From JBGVSA01 sp049840475 (GTDB taxonomy: Bacteria > Pseudomonadota > Gammaproteobacteria > Burkholderiales > Rhodocyclaceae): a stretch of DNA of 64,000 nucleotides. Position 1 is the first letter of the stretch; every line of letters starts with the position of its first letter. Position numbers and translations under genes: made by a program. The notes beneath the pieces were generated by a model. The model had not been told where the DNA came from, searched no databases, and saw nothing but the letters and a program-made list of their open reading frames with translations. Positions 44,536 to 54,330 of this stretch are shown here, in pieces. Where the stretch lies: contig JASGKX010000002.1 in assembly GCA_049840475.1 (NCBI GenBank), forward strand, positions 62,001 to 126,000. Reading direction: 5' to 3'.

Positions 44536-44946
44536 ATGATGCCGCTCGATACCTCATCGCCCGAATCGAATTGCCGCGTGCTACTGGTCAACGACAACGC
44601 CGACGCCACCGAGAGTCTGGCCATGCTGCTCGAACTGGCCGGCTTTGCAACCGGCACCGCCACCAGCGGGCCGCTCGCACTCAAAGTGGGGGCTGACCAA
44701 CAACCAAGCGTGGTGCTGCTGGACATCGGCATGCCCGACATGGACGGCTACGAAACCTGTCGGCGCATGCGCGCCACGCACTGGGGCGGGTCCATTCCGA
44801 TCATCGCCATGACCGGCTGGGGCGACGACGCCGACCATTTGCGCTCGCGCCAGGCGGGCTTTTCGGCGCATCTGGTCAAGCCGGTGGAGCCCGACGAACT
44901 GCTTGACCTGCTGCGTCGCATACCGGGCTGCGAAGGAACGGCATGA
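44536..44946 (+). CDS. Stand-alone response-regulator receiver protein
   Basis: The product is a 136-aa CheY-like receiver with no output domain. Phospho-acceptor D63 is in SVVLLDIGMPDMDGYE, the acidic pocket is in VLLVNDN, the switch Thr is in IIAMTGWG and the Lys is in HLVKPVEPDELL. ATG 44536 or the adjacent ATG 44539 starts it; the extended upstream frame is not receiver-like. It overlaps the hybrid kinase by ATGA, so the pair probably forms one phosphorelay, the receiver acting as an additional sink or diffusible output. Confidence 0.9.
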   Translation: MMPLDTSSPESNCRVLLVNDNADATESLAMLLELAGFATGTATSGPLALKVGADQQPSVVLLDIGMPDMDGYETCRRMRATHWGGSIPIIAMTGWGDDADHLRSRQAGFSAHLVKPVEPDELLDLLRRIPGCEGTA

Positions 44947-46907
44947 GCCCCCGCGCCAAGTCCTCCAGACGCGGCCGGCAAGCACCGCTGGGCGATTTTC
45001 TGCTGGCGCTCGCGGCCGTCGGCGTCGCCACATTGATCCGGCAGGCCATGGACGCCCACTTCGGCACGCGGCTGCCCTACGCGATGTACTACCCCGCCAT
45101 CGCCGCCGTGTGCTGGATCGGCACCGTGCGCGCGGCCTTCCTGTCGGTCGGGCTGTCGACGGCCGCCGCGTGGGTCCTTTTCGTCCAGCCGGAACCTTCA
45201 TTCAGCCTGCCGCACGGCGACGCGGCGGTCGGGCTGGCGATGTTCTTCATCACCAGCCTCGCGGTGGCGTTCCTGGCCGTCGCGCAGGCACGCGCACGCG
45301 CCAAGATCGGCGCCCTGCACGAGCGTGAGCAGATGCAGCGGGAGTGGCTGGAAGTCACGTTCAAGAGCATTGGCGACGCGGTCATCGCCACCGACAGCGG
45401 CGGCAAAGTGCGGTTTCTCAACCCTACCGCCGAAGCGCTGACTGGCTGGCAGGCGGACGAAGCGCGCGGCCGCGCGCTCGAAGAGGTCTTCCACATTGTT
45501 GAAGAAAACACCCGCCAGCCCGTCGAAAGCCCGCATCAGCACACGCTGCGCTCCGGTGCCACGGTCGGCCTGGGCAACCACACGCTGCTGATCGCCCGCG
45601 ACGGTACTGAAACGCCCATCGCCGACAGCGCCGCGCCGATATTCCGCCGCGACGGCAGCATCGAAGGCGTGGTGCTGGTGTTCCGCGACGCCCAAGGCGA
45701 GCGCGAACGCGAACGCCTGCTGGTGGTCGCACAGACCGCGCGCCAGCAGGCCGAAGAGGCCACGCGGATGAAGGATGAATTCCTCGCCACCGTCTCGCAT
45801 GAACTGCGCGGCCCGCTCAACGCCATCATGGGCTGGGCCGAAGCGCTCACCCGCGTGACCGATCCGCAAAGCCTCGCGCGCGGGCTTGCCATCATCCAGA
45901 ACAACGTGCGCGCCCAGGCGCGGCTGGTCGATGACATTCTGGATGTGTCGTCCATCGTCGCCGGCAAGCTGCGGCTTGAACGCGACATTCTCGACCCCAC
46001 CCAATTGCTGCGCGAGTGCACAGAAAACGTGCGCGCCGCCGCAGACAAGAAAGGCATCAGCCTGAGTATCGAACTCGACCCCGAAGCGCGTCTGATGTGG
46101 GCAGACGCCAGCCGGCTGCGTCAAGTGTTCGACAACATCTACTCCAATGCCGTGAAATTCACCGCCGCCGGGGGCCGCATCCACACATCACTGCGCCAGC
46201 ACGAGACCGAAGCCGAAATCAGCTTTACCGACACGGGCAAAGGCATTGCGCCGGATTTCATCGGATTCCTCTTCGACCGCTTCCGCCAGGCTGACGCGTC
46301 GATCCGCCGCGCACAGGGCGGACTCGGACTGGGCCTGGCCATCGCGCGCAGCATCATCGAAATTCACGGCGGGCGCATCCACGCGGAGAGCGCGGGAGAA
46401 GGACGAGGCACCACGATCCGCCTGTTCCTGCCCAGCGATCTGGAGCCTTCAGGCGCCGAGCGCCGACGCGCGCCGGGCGAAGCCGTGCCGCAAGACCCGA
46501 ACCGCTTTCACGAACTGGCAGGCGCCAACATCCTCATCGTCGAAGACGACCCGGACATCGCCGAAGCACTGGCCGCCACCTTCCGCCGCCACGGTTCCAG
46601 CGTGCGCACCGCCGCCACGGCAATGTCGGCGCTGGACGAATTCAAGCGCGAACCGCCACAAGCGGTCGTCTCGGACATCGGGCTGCCGCAGCGCGATGGC
46701 TACTGGATGATGGAGAAGATCCGTCACACGGAATCAGCCAACGGCACCTTGCCTGTGCCGGCCGTGGCGGTGACGGCCTATGGACGGCCGGAGGATCGGG
46801 AACGCGGACAGCGGGCGGGGTTTCAGTTGCACCTTGAGAAGCCGGTGAGCCCGGATGATGTGGCGGCTCATGTGAGTCGGTTATTGCGGAAGGTATTGGC
46901 GGGATAA
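44943..46907 (+). CDS. Hybrid sensor histidine kinase (DUF4118-PAS-HisKA-HATPase-REC)
   Basis: The product is 654 aa. A four-helix KdpD-like DUF4118 membrane region (residues about 15-115) is followed by PAS (136-255), HisKA with H286 in ATVSHELRGPLNAIMGW, the HATPase N and G boxes (FDNIYSNAVKF, FTDTGKGI, GGLGLGLAIARSI) and a receiver with D578 in VVSDIGLPQRDGYW and K in HLEKPVSP. It is translationally coupled to the receiver gene. It is followed by a convergent gap holding repeat element A. The signal sensed is unknown. Confidence 0.92.
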   Translation: MSPRAKSSRRGRQAPLGDFLLALAAVGVATLIRQAMDAHFGTRLPYAMYYPAIAAVCWIGTVRAAFLSVGLSTAAAWVLFVQPEPSFSLPHGDAAVGLAMFFITSLAVAFLAVAQARARAKIGALHEREQMQREWLEVTFKSIGDAVIATDSGGKVRFLNPTAEALTGWQADEARGRALEEVFHIVEENTRQPVESPHQHTLRSGATVGLGNHTLLIARDGTETPIADSAAPIFRRDGSIEGVVLVFRDAQGERERERLLVVAQTARQQAEEATRMKDEFLATVSHELRGPLNAIMGWAEALTRVTDPQSLARGLAIIQNNVRAQARLVDDILDVSSIVAGKLRLERDILDPTQLLRECTENVRAAADKKGISLSIELDPEARLMWADASRLRQVFDNIYSNAVKFTAAGGRIHTSLRQHETEAEISFTDTGKGIAPDFIGFLFDRFRQADASIRRAQGGLGLGLAIARSIIEIHGGRIHAESAGEGRGTTIRLFLPSDLEPSGAERRRAPGEAVPQDPNRFHELAGANILIVEDDPDIAEALAATFRRHGSSVRTAATAMSALDEFKREPPQAVVSDIGLPQRDGYWMMEKIRHTESANGTLPVPAVAVTAYGRPEDRERGQRAGFQLHLEKPVSPDDVAAHVSRLLRKVLAG

Positions 46908-46977
46908 GTTGGGGCGCACGCTCGTGCCCGTGAGAGCGTTTTTTCCTGCTGGGGCTTTCGTTTATTAACGGTGGGGT

Positions 46978-48080
46978 GATTGCTGACGCTTGATGGTCGG
47001 GAGGTCGCCCAGACTGTCGCAACGTCGCACAGCAAGAGCCGCCCTTTCTCGCTTTCACCGTGGCTTATCGACAGTCATCTTGATTGCTGATGCTCGACGG
47101 CTGGGAGTTCGTCCAGACGGACAAATGTCGGTCTGATGCGAGACAGGAAGAACTGCCCTATCTTGCATGAGCTTTGGACTATCGACGGTAGCGTCAACTG
47201 CTGAAGCTCGACGGCCGGGAGTTCGTCCCGGCGGCCGAGTCACTTTCTTGTACTCGACAAGAAAGTAACCAAAGAAACGACCCCTGCATCGCCGCCCACC
47301 TTCGGTGGGTCCCCTGCGCTACTCGTCAAATCAGGCGGCTGCGGAACTCGCCCTTCGGGCTCAGACAGTCCTCGCCGACCCGCTACGCGGGCAACCTGAC
47401 TTGTCTGCGTTGCTCGGCGGCTCAAAAGGGGCCGGCCATAGCAAACACCTGAATATGCGTGGAGCTAAGGCCCCTTCATCCTTGAGCTGTGTCGTGCGAG
47501 CGCCGTGAAGCACATGCAGCGAGATATTGAATGCCGGGTAGCACGCAGGGCGAAGAAGCGAAGCGTCATCCACTATTTTCGAATTGGCACGTTGTTCGAT
47601 CAGCAACGACGTTTGATTGGTGAAGGCACCAGCACAAGCACGAACAGCCCAAAACGCGGGCTTTGGCCTTTCGCTCGAACAACCGTGCTGCGAGGTGTGG
47701 GCACCCCATTCAGCGTCGCCGAGCAGCACAGGGCGGGAAGGTTGCGGCGGTAGCCGTCGGCGAGGACTGTCTGAGGAGCGGAGCGACGAGTTCCGCAGCC
47801 GCCTTCTCGACCGCGCAGCGCAGGGGATCGGCCAACGGCCGACGACGCTGTGGGGCCGCTTCTTTGGTGACTTTCTTGTCGGGGACAAGAAAGTTACTCG
47901 CCCGCCGGGGCGAACTCCCGGCCAACGTAATCAAGCAGTCGCGACGAAGCGAGAACAACTAACCAGAAAGCAAGAAAGGGCTTCTATCGCAGCCCGCACC
48001 GCTCCCTCACAGCGGATAACGCTCCGCCCTTCCTCCCTACAGCATCAGCCTGTCTCGACGGAAACGAGAAAGGGCTTTTC
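46978..48080. repeat. Structured nested inverted-repeat element, copy A
   Basis: This fills the convergent gap between the hybrid kinase and the PAS kinase. The core, 47213-47923 (711 bp), begins GGCCGGGAGTTCG and ends in its complement CGAACTCCCGGCC. The two halves are diverged inverted copies: perfect inverted pairs at 47334-47350 with 47787-47803 (17 bp) and 47361-47379 with 47756-47774 (19 bp). Hairpins include CTTTCTTGT/ACAAGAAAG (47243-47265), an 11-bp stem at 47870-47894 and CCCACC-TTC-GGTGGG (47295-47309). Outside the core, units of about 105-115 bp recur on the left (starting near 46979, 47083 and 47197), and GCCCTTTCTCG at 47041 pairs with CGAGAAAGGGC ending 48075. There is no transposase and no credible gene. 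Copy B is at 59821-60800. Confidence 0.85.
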
Positions 48081-48108
48081 AATCACTCCACGCCCAAAAA
48101 GCCACACA

Positions 48109-49168
48109 CTACCCGCCCCCATGACGCGGAAAACTCACCACATACCGCATCCCCTCCGGCGAGGTCTGCGCCTCAAACGTCCCCCCCTGCAACTGCGTAA
48201 GCTTGCGCGCCACAGCCAGATCGAGCCCGCCGGAACGAATCGGCTCCCCATCGCCCTGCCGGAACGGATCGAGCAGGATCGGCAGCAACATCGGATCGAC
48301 ACCGCGACTCTCATCGGCGATCGTCAGCCGCACCATGTCATCGACATTCTCCGTCGTCACGCATAACGCCTGCCCCGGCACACTGGCCCTGACGGCCAGA
48401 TGCAGCAGCTTGCCGACGAGCAGTTCCACGCGCTCGGGGTCGGCCTGAATCCTGTCGTGCGCCGCAAGCGGTTTGTTCTCCAGCTTGAGCTGGCGCTCTT
48501 CGATCTGTTCGCGCGTGTGCGTGAGCGCCACCGATACGGCAGCGTTGAGCGGGATGACCAGGGGACGCAGCGTGACGCGGTTGGAGAGTACCGTGATGGC
48601 GTCCTGCAGATCGTCGAGCAACACGACCTGCCTGCGCACGCCGTTGCGAATGCCGTCGAGCGCGCGCGTCACGATGGGGGGCGCCTGCGAGATGCGCGAT
48701 TCGAGCACATGCATCCAACTCTGAATGCCGTTGAGCGGCGAACGCAGGTCGTGCGAGATGAGCATCATCACTTGCTCGCAGGCACCTGCGACACGCTCCG
48801 ACGTGTGCTCGGCTTCGTCCTCGCCAAGTTCCGTGGCAACGCTTACCAGCCCGCCGAATTCACCTTGGGCATCGAACCACGGCGCGCCTTGCTCATTGAC
48901 CACGCGATAGCCGCCGTCGGCGTGACTCAGGCGATAGCGCAGGCGGTAGGGGGCCATCTGCGCGAGCGAATCGATGCAGCGCGCTTGCAGCCGGCTCATG
49001 TCGTCGGCATGCACGCCGTGCAGCCAGCCGCCATTGGATTCGCGCGCTTCGTCGCGGCCAGTGAAGCGCGTCCACGCAGGGTTGAAGTAACACGCCCTCG
49101 CCAGCCACGTCGGTGACGCGGACCAGCGCGGGCATGAAGGCATAAGCCGACCAGTTCTGTTCTGTCAT
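48109..49168 (-). pseudogene. PAS-domain sensor histidine kinase, soluble, with frameshift
   Basis: The start ATG 49168 gives MTEQNWSAYAFMPALVRVTD. The frame breaks near 49093-49097 in a GGG run. Dropping one G joins DVAGE to ACYFNPAWTRFTGRDEA, the PAS core, and the protein then runs to 48109. HisKA: H in MLISHDLRSPLNGIQSW. The HATPase is degenerate: LLVGKLLHLAVRA in the N-box position, LTIADESRGVDP, and GGLDLAVARKLTQLQGG in place of G-L-GL-. Restored length is about 353 aa with no membrane segment. It lies just downstream of a proline-rich peptide gene and the NtrC-type regulator on the same strand, so it is a likely partner of that regulator. Confidence 0.82.
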
Positions 49169-49225
49169 GCTCACTCTTGGTGGTAAGCGGTTGATGCGGA
49201 TTGGGGTTGTCCTGCCTGTATGGAA

Positions 49226-49417
49226 TCAGCCCGGCTCGCCCGGCGGGATCGGCGGAACCGGATTGGGGTCCGGCAGCGGTTCGTCCGGCTCTGGCGGCGA
49301 CGCTGGCGGCGGATCGCCCACCGGCGGAAGGATGGGGTCTTCCATCGGGTTGACGGGCGGATCGGTCACAGGGGTGTTGGGCGGAATGATCGCGCCCATG
49401 GGGGAACGTTGCGGCAT
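49226..49417 (-). CDS. Small proline-rich acidic peptide (63 aa)
   Basis: The ATG at 49417 is preceded by AAGAGGAGGAG. The product starts MPQRSPMGAIIPPNTPVTDP and continues with DPILPPVGDPP and PEPDEPLPDPNPVPPIPP. It is almost entirely Pro, Asp, Glu and Gly, thus disordered, with no signal peptide. A good sigma-54-type promoter lies about 40 bp upstream of the start. It ends 58 bp before the PAS kinase start, so they may form an operon. The family is not recognised. Low-complexity composition alone could mimic coding, but the ribosome site and promoter argue that it is real. Confidence 0.6.
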   Translation of the reverse strand: MPQRSPMGAIIPPNTPVTDPPVNPMEDPILPPVGDPPPASPPEPDEPLPDPNPVPPIPPGEPG

Positions 49418-49457
49418 GGGGCGTACTCCTCCTCTTGGTGCAATCGTTTTACTACCC

Positions 49458-49473
49458 AGCAACGGACGTGCCC
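49458..49473 (-). promoter_or_regulatory. Putative sigma-54 promoter before the proline-rich peptide/PAS kinase
   Basis: On the minus strand it reads GGGCACGTCCGTTGCT: GG-N10-GC spacing, differing from TGGCACG-N4-TTGCW at one base. It lies in a 93-bp gap. The palindrome CGTGGCGCCACG (49476-49487) sits directly upstream. Confidence 0.65.
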
Positions 49474-49510
49474 GCCGTGGCGCCACGACAGCGACGGGGT
49501 CTTCAGGTTT

Positions 49511-50884
49511 TCAGGCGAGCGAACCGGCCGTATCGATTCCGCCCGCGCCGCCATATTCCTCCAGACGGTTATAGAGCGTTTTCAGGCTGATGCCGAGAAT
49601 TTCCGCCGCCCGCTTCTTGACGCCACCACACTGCTCCAGCGTCGCCAGGATGATCTGCCGGTCCGCCTCGGCCAGCGACGTACCGACGGGCACCATCAAC
49701 ATAGAGCCGGCCGTGGCGCGGGCGGGCGATATGTGCAGCGGCACTGACGCCGTTTCGATCGAGTTTTCTTCGGCCATGATGTAGGCACGCTGCACGTAAT
49801 TGCGCAGTTCGCGCACGTTGCCCGGCCAGCTGTGTGTAGAGAGCACATCAAGCGCCTGAGGTGGAAAGCGCTTTTGCGAGCCGTGCTGCTCGTTCAGTTC
49901 GTCGAGAAAGCTCTGCGCCAGCAGCCTGACGTCGTCACCGCGTTCGCGCAGTGCGGGCAGGTGCAGCGGAAACACGTTGAGCCGGTGATACAGGTCGGCA
50001 CGCAGACGACCTTCGGCCACGGCTTCTTCGGGGTCGCGATTGGTGGCGGCGATCACCCGCACGTCGGCGGAGATTTCCTTGTTGGTCCCCACCCGCATGA
50101 AGAATCCGGTCTCCAGCACCCGCAGCAGCTTGACCTGTAATTCCATCGGCATCTCGGTGATTTCGTCGAGGAACAGCGTGCCGCCATCGGCGCGTTCAAA
50201 GTAGCCACGATGCAGTCGGTCGGCACCTGTAAAGCTGCCGCGCTCGTGGCCGAACATTTCGCTTTCGATCAGATTGGGCGAAATTGCACCGCAATTGACG
50301 GGTAGAAATGCCTGCTTGCGGCGCAGCGACATGTCGTGGATGGACTGCGCCGCCAGTTCCTTGCCGGTGCCGCTCTCCCCCACCAGCAGCACGGTGGCAC
50401 CGGTCGGCGCTACGCGGGCGATCTGGTCGTACAGCGTTTGCATGGCCGACGAATTGCCCAGCATGCGGCCAAAGCGGCCAAAGCGGCGCAACTCGCCACG
50501 GAGCAATCCGATTTCAGCCTTGAGGTCGCCCGTGCGCGGTACGCGGTCGAGGATCATCTGAAGGCGCTGGAAGTTCACCGGCTTGACGAGGTAATCGGCA
50601 GCACCCTGGCGGAGCGCGTTGACGGCGCTGTTGACGCTGGCGTGACCGGTCATGACCACCAATTCGACGGCGTCCGAGGGTTCGAATTCCTGGAACAGGT
50701 CCAAGCCCGTGCCGTCGGGCAGCTTCAGGTCGGTCAGGACGACGTCGGGTGTACGGCGGACGAGGTGAATGCGCGCTTCGCGCATGTCGGCCGCGGCATC
50801 GATGGTGAACCCCTCCGCAGCGATCAGCTCGGTCAGGGCCGAGCGCGTTTCGGCGTCGTCATCGACGATAAGGGCGTGAGGCAT
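49511..50884 (-). CDS. NtrC-family sigma-54-dependent response regulator
   Basis: The product is 457 aa from ATG 50884 (MPHALIVDDDAETRSALTEL). The receiver has D52 in VVLTDLKLPDGTG, T in VVMTGHA and K in YLVKPVNF. The AAA+ domain has Walker A GESGTGKE (169-176), the sigma-54 contact loop GSFTGA (216-221, Ser in place of the usual first Ala), Walker B GGTLFLDEITEM and the R-finger region LRADLYHRLNVFPL. A C-terminal Fis-type HTH follows (KKRAAEILGISLKTLYNRL). With the RpoN gene 7 kb away and several -24/-12 promoters between them, it is the probable activator of this island. A longer upstream frame to 51046 is not homologous. Confidence 0.95.
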   Translation of the reverse strand: MPHALIVDDDAETRSALTELIAAEGFTIDAAADMREARIHLVRRTPDVVLTDLKLPDGTGLDLFQEFEPSDAVELVVMTGHASVNSAVNALRQGAADYLVKPVNFQRLQMILDRVPRTGDLKAEIGLLRGELRRFGRFGRMLGNSSAMQTLYDQIARVAPTGATVLLVGESGTGKELAAQSIHDMSLRRKQAFLPVNCGAISPNLIESEMFGHERGSFTGADRLHRGYFERADGGTLFLDEITEMPMELQVKLLRVLETGFFMRVGTNKEISADVRVIAATNRDPEEAVAEGRLRADLYHRLNVFPLHLPALRERGDDVRLLAQSFLDELNEQHGSQKRFPPQALDVLSTHSWPGNVRELRNYVQRAYIMAEENSIETASVPLHISPARATAGSMLMVPVGTSLAEADRQIILATLEQCGGVKKRAAEILGISLKTLYNRLEEYGGAGGIDTAGSLA

Positions 50885-51189
50885 GGATCGGCAGGCTCCT
50901 GATGAATGGGGGTGCGCTGCCAGACCTGCTGCAGGGCGCCGGCACCATGCCAGCAGCGCCACCGATACAGGTTCGGCCAGCGGGCCGGACGCGAGCTGCA
51001 TGCGCCCGGCAGCGGAATGTCGCGTGCCGATGTCGGCAAGCGACAATGTCCGTCAGGAGTATGGTGCCGTGATATGGCGACAGGTTTTGTAGGACAAACA
51101 GCCGTCCTCACGCAAGAATCCGCGAGGCTTGTGGTGAGGACTCCGCGCGCAAGACGGCAGCACCGGCGGCTACCGTCTTGCGTCCCCGC
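50885..51189. other. Intergenic leader of the NtrC-type regulator
   Basis: The stretch contains a hairpin at 51104-51141 (listed) and no gene. No clear sigma-70 or sigma-54 promoter in front of the regulator was identified. Confidence 0.45.
51104..51141. terminator. Long stem-loop between two leftward transcripts
   Basis: GTCCTCAC (51104-51111) pairs perfectly with GTGAGGAC (51134-51141), with a partial inner CAAG/CTTG extension. It lies downstream of the DUF883/small-protein pair. No T-run, so it is either a weak terminator or a regulatory site for the following regulator gene. Confidence 0.45.
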
Positions 51190-51405
51190 TCAAGTGCCCG
51201 GCACACCGTCGAGCGAATGCAGCCGTCGCTCTTCAGTGTCGGGCACGGAGCCGCCCTCGCCTTCCCACCGGGTGATGGAGCGCGGGCCACCGGACGCGGC
51301 ACGCCGCGCCCGCTTAGTGCTCTGATGATGCGCGCAAGACAGGTAGGCAATCGCCGCGACCGCCCCGAGCGCAGCCGCGGCAAACGTTGAACAGACTCTG
51401 TTCAT
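51190..51405 (-). CDS. Small membrane-anchored protein (71 aa)
   Basis: It starts MNRVCSTFAAAALGAVAAIA, a hydrophobic segment followed by a Cys and a basic, polar tail (HHQSTKRARRAASGG). The ATG at 51405 is 24 bp after the DUF883 stop with an AGGAGC-like ribosome site, so it is probably the second gene of that operon. The family is not recognised. It may be an envelope stress protein given its neighbours. Confidence 0.6.
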   Translation of the reverse strand: MNRVCSTFAAAALGAVAAIAYLSCAHHQSTKRARRAASGGPRSITRWEGEGGSVPDTEERRLHSLDGVPGT

Positions 51406-51429
51406 GGCCAGCTCCTTCCACAGCGTACG

Positions 51430-51750
51430 TCAGCGGCGGCTGACCAGGATACCAACGACGAATCCGAATGCCGCGGCCAGTCCGACCGCGTTCCACGGGT
51501 TGTCGTGCACATAGGCATCGGCGTTCTGGCTGACCTGGCGGCATTTGTCGCGCGCTGTGGATTCGACTTCGGCGGCCTGCGCCTTGAGCACGTCCAGTTG
51601 CACCTGCAACTGGCTGCGCGCCGCGGCAACGCCTTCGCCGGAGTAAGCGCCGGCGGCTCGTACGAGCTCTTCAGCGCTACTGATCAGCTCCTTGAAGTTT
51701 TTCGATACGCGGCGCTTGCTCGCCACGAACTGCTCGCTTGCCTCGCTCAT
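51430..51750 (-). CDS. DUF883 (ElaB/YqjD-type) ribosome/membrane-associated protein
   Basis: The product is 106 aa. A charged amphipathic helical region (SKRRVSKNFKELISSAEELV; QLQVQLDVLKAQAAEVESTA) is followed by the family signature VHDNPWNAVGLAAAFGFVVG and the C-terminal basic ILVSRR. DUF883 proteins are C-tail-anchored inner-membrane proteins, and E. coli members (ElaB, YqjD) bind ribosomes in stationary phase under RpoS. Here a well-matched sigma-54 promoter lies 37 bp upstream of the start, suggesting that sigma-54 is the stress switch instead. Confidence 0.9.
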   Translation of the reverse strand: MSEASEQFVASKRRVSKNFKELISSAEELVRAAGAYSGEGVAAARSQLQVQLDVLKAQAAEVESTARDKCRQVSQNADAYVHDNPWNAVGLAAAFGFVVGILVSRR

Positions 51751-51786
51751 GTTCGGAACCTCCCGTAAGTGTCATGCAGGTGTGGA

Positions 51787-51802
51787 TGCAGCTTCTGTGC
51801 CA
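51787..51802 (-). promoter_or_regulatory. Putative sigma-54 promoter of the DUF883 gene
   Basis: On the minus strand it reads TGGCACAGAAGCTGCA: a perfect TGGCAC -24, GG-N10-GC spacing and CTGCA at -12. The predicted start is about 25 nt upstream of the DUF883 ATG. Confidence 0.7.
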
Positions 51803-52018
51803 TGCGTGGATCACGCGCCAAAGCATGCCGCGTGGCACATGGCTTCGGGTCGGACCTTGTCCCGGAAGGTAAGTTCTACACGCTCGGCCCTGCACTTCCG
51901 GGCAGCGGTTTTGTCATCCTTTGGACGACAAAGCTCCTCCTCCATGCCCCTGCTCAGCAGCCGTACAAAAGAGGTAGGATGAATTTCGACCGCCAACGAG
52001 CCGCCCGCCCCTCCATTC

Positions 52019-53032
<1,014 letters not shown>

Positions 53033-53119
53033 TCTGCTGACGCAGCCGGTCGCGCATGCAAAGGTGTCGCCCACCATCCGCCAGCCCCGGCGTGCCCTCC
53101 TTCCTGCTTGGCGACCACG

Positions 53120-53995
53120 CTATCCATTGACCACCTCGCCGCCGTTCGGGTGCAGTACCTGGCCGCTCATGTAGCTGGAATCCTCGCAAGCAAGGAATAC
53201 AAAGCACGGTGCGATTTCCGCCGGCTGACCGGGGCGCTTCATCGGCGTGTTGCCCCCGAAGCTGGCAACTTCTTCGGCGTTGAATGTCGAGGGAATGAGC
53301 GGCGTCCACACCGGCCCCGGCGCCACCGCATTCACGCGGATGCCCTTGGGCACCAGTTGATGCGACAACGAACGCGTGAAAGCGACGATGGCGCCTTTCG
53401 ACGCGGCGTAGTCCAGCAGCTTGGGGTTGCCACGATAAGCCGTGACGGATGCCGTATTGATGATCGACGCACCTTCGCTCAAGTGAGGCAATGCCGCCTG
53501 GGTGAGGTAGAACATCGAAAAGACATTGGTGCGGAAAGTGTTTTCGAGCTGCTCGCCATCGATGTCTTCAATCGATTTCTGCGGATGCTGCTCTCCCGCG
53601 TTGTTCACCAGCACGTCGATCGTGCCAAACGCTTCGAGCGCCTGCTCAATCACCTCCGACGCGAAGGCGGCATCGCCCACGTCCCCCGCCAGCTTCAGGC
53701 AATGAGCCCCTTCGGCTTCGACCATGCGGACAGTCTCGCGCGCATCGTTCTCTTCTTCCAGATAGACAATGGCGATCTGTGCGCCTTCGCGCGCAAAGGC
53801 CACGGCTACGGCTCGGCCAATGCCGCTGTCACCGCCCGTAATGATCGCCACCTTGCCGTCGAGTTTGCCACGCGTGCGATCGCTGCGCGGCTCGCTTTCG
53901 GGCACGGGACGCATCTCCGATTCGCGGCCTGGCTGGTGCGCCTGATGTTGCGGGGGGTTGATGGTTTCGGTCGTTGTCATCGATCGGCCCGCCAT
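53120..53995 (-). CDS. Short-chain dehydrogenase/reductase, general-stress type
   Basis: The product is 291 aa with a 45-residue polar N-terminal extension (PPQHQAHQPGRESEMRPVPE), a hallmark of the YhdF/YhxC-like stress SDR group. The Rossmann motif is TGGDSGIGRAVA, followed by NNAGEQHP, the catalytic Ser in INTASVTAY and Y-x3-K in YAASKGAIVAF, then PGPVWTPLIP. ATG 53995 overlaps the DUF6496 stop as TGATG, so it is coupled to that gene; an in-frame ATG at 53980 is the alternative. The substrate is unknown. Confidence 0.92.
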   Translation of the reverse strand: MAGRSMTTTETINPPQHQAHQPGRESEMRPVPESEPRSDRTRGKLDGKVAIITGGDSGIGRAVAVAFAREGAQIAIVYLEEENDARETVRMVEAEGAHCLKLAGDVGDAAFASEVIEQALEAFGTIDVLVNNAGEQHPQKSIEDIDGEQLENTFRTNVFSMFYLTQAALPHLSEGASIINTASVTAYRGNPKLLDYAASKGAIVAFTRSLSHQLVPKGIRVNAVAPGPVWTPLIPSTFNAEEVASFGGNTPMKRPGQPAEIAPCFVFLACEDSSYMSGQVLHPNGGEVVNG

Positions 53996-54225
53996 CAGTG
54001 GTGAGAGCGTCCGCCGTGACTGGATCTGCTCGACGTGCGCCGATTGCCGACCTGGCTGCGCGACACGCCAGCCTTCTTGAGCGAAATCGCCACCGCCTGC
54101 TTGACTGCCTGCTTCTTGCTGGGAGGGTGGCTCGTGCCGATCTTGCCTTCGTCTTCGTATTCGTGGACGAGTGTCTTGATGTTCTTGCTGATGGCCTCTC
54201 GGCTCTTACCGGATTTCAAAGGCAT
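53995..54225 (-). CDS. DUF6496 small basic protein
   Basis: The product is 76 aa from ATG 54225 (MPLKSGKSREAISKNIKTLV). The central HEYEDEGKIGTSHPPSKKQA and KQAVAISLKKAG region is typical of this family of small proteins; the tail is Ser/Arg/His-rich. It overlaps the SDR start by TGATG. A sigma-54-type promoter lies about 55 bp upstream. The function is unknown; distribution in stress clusters suggests desiccation or stationary-phase expression. Confidence 0.82.
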   Translation of the reverse strand: MPLKSGKSREAISKNIKTLVHEYEDEGKIGTSHPPSKKQAVKQAVAISLKKAGVSRSQVGNRRTSSRSSHGGRSHH

Positions 54226-54278
54226 GGTAAGTCTCCTGTCATGCGAGCGGGCCAGCGTGGCCCCGTGCCTGTCTCGCC

Positions 54279-54293
54279 GCAGGTTTCGTGCCC
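54279..54293 (-). promoter_or_regulatory. Putative sigma-54 promoter of the DUF6496-SDR operon
   Basis: On the minus strand it reads GGGCACGAAACCTGC with GG-N10-GC spacing, inside a 105-bp gap. It matches the consensus except at the first base and one -12 base. Confidence 0.6.
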
Positions 54294-54330
54294 GCGCCGT
54301 TGTCGTCGACGCGGGCACGGGGGGAGACGA

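Noticed and set aside
46978..48080. CRISPR array
   Set aside because: The tandem units are about 105-119 bp, degenerate, and lack short direct repeats with unique spacers; no cas genes.
47361..48366. Open frames of 82-249 codons inside repeat copy A
   Set aside because: They coincide with the inverted-repeat arms, occur on both strands, recur in copy B with frame-breaking differences, and look like translated hairpins, not proteins.
50885..51046. N-terminal extension of the NtrC-type regulator
   Set aside because: Residues encoded here are low-complexity; the receiver domain starts at MPHALIVDDD.
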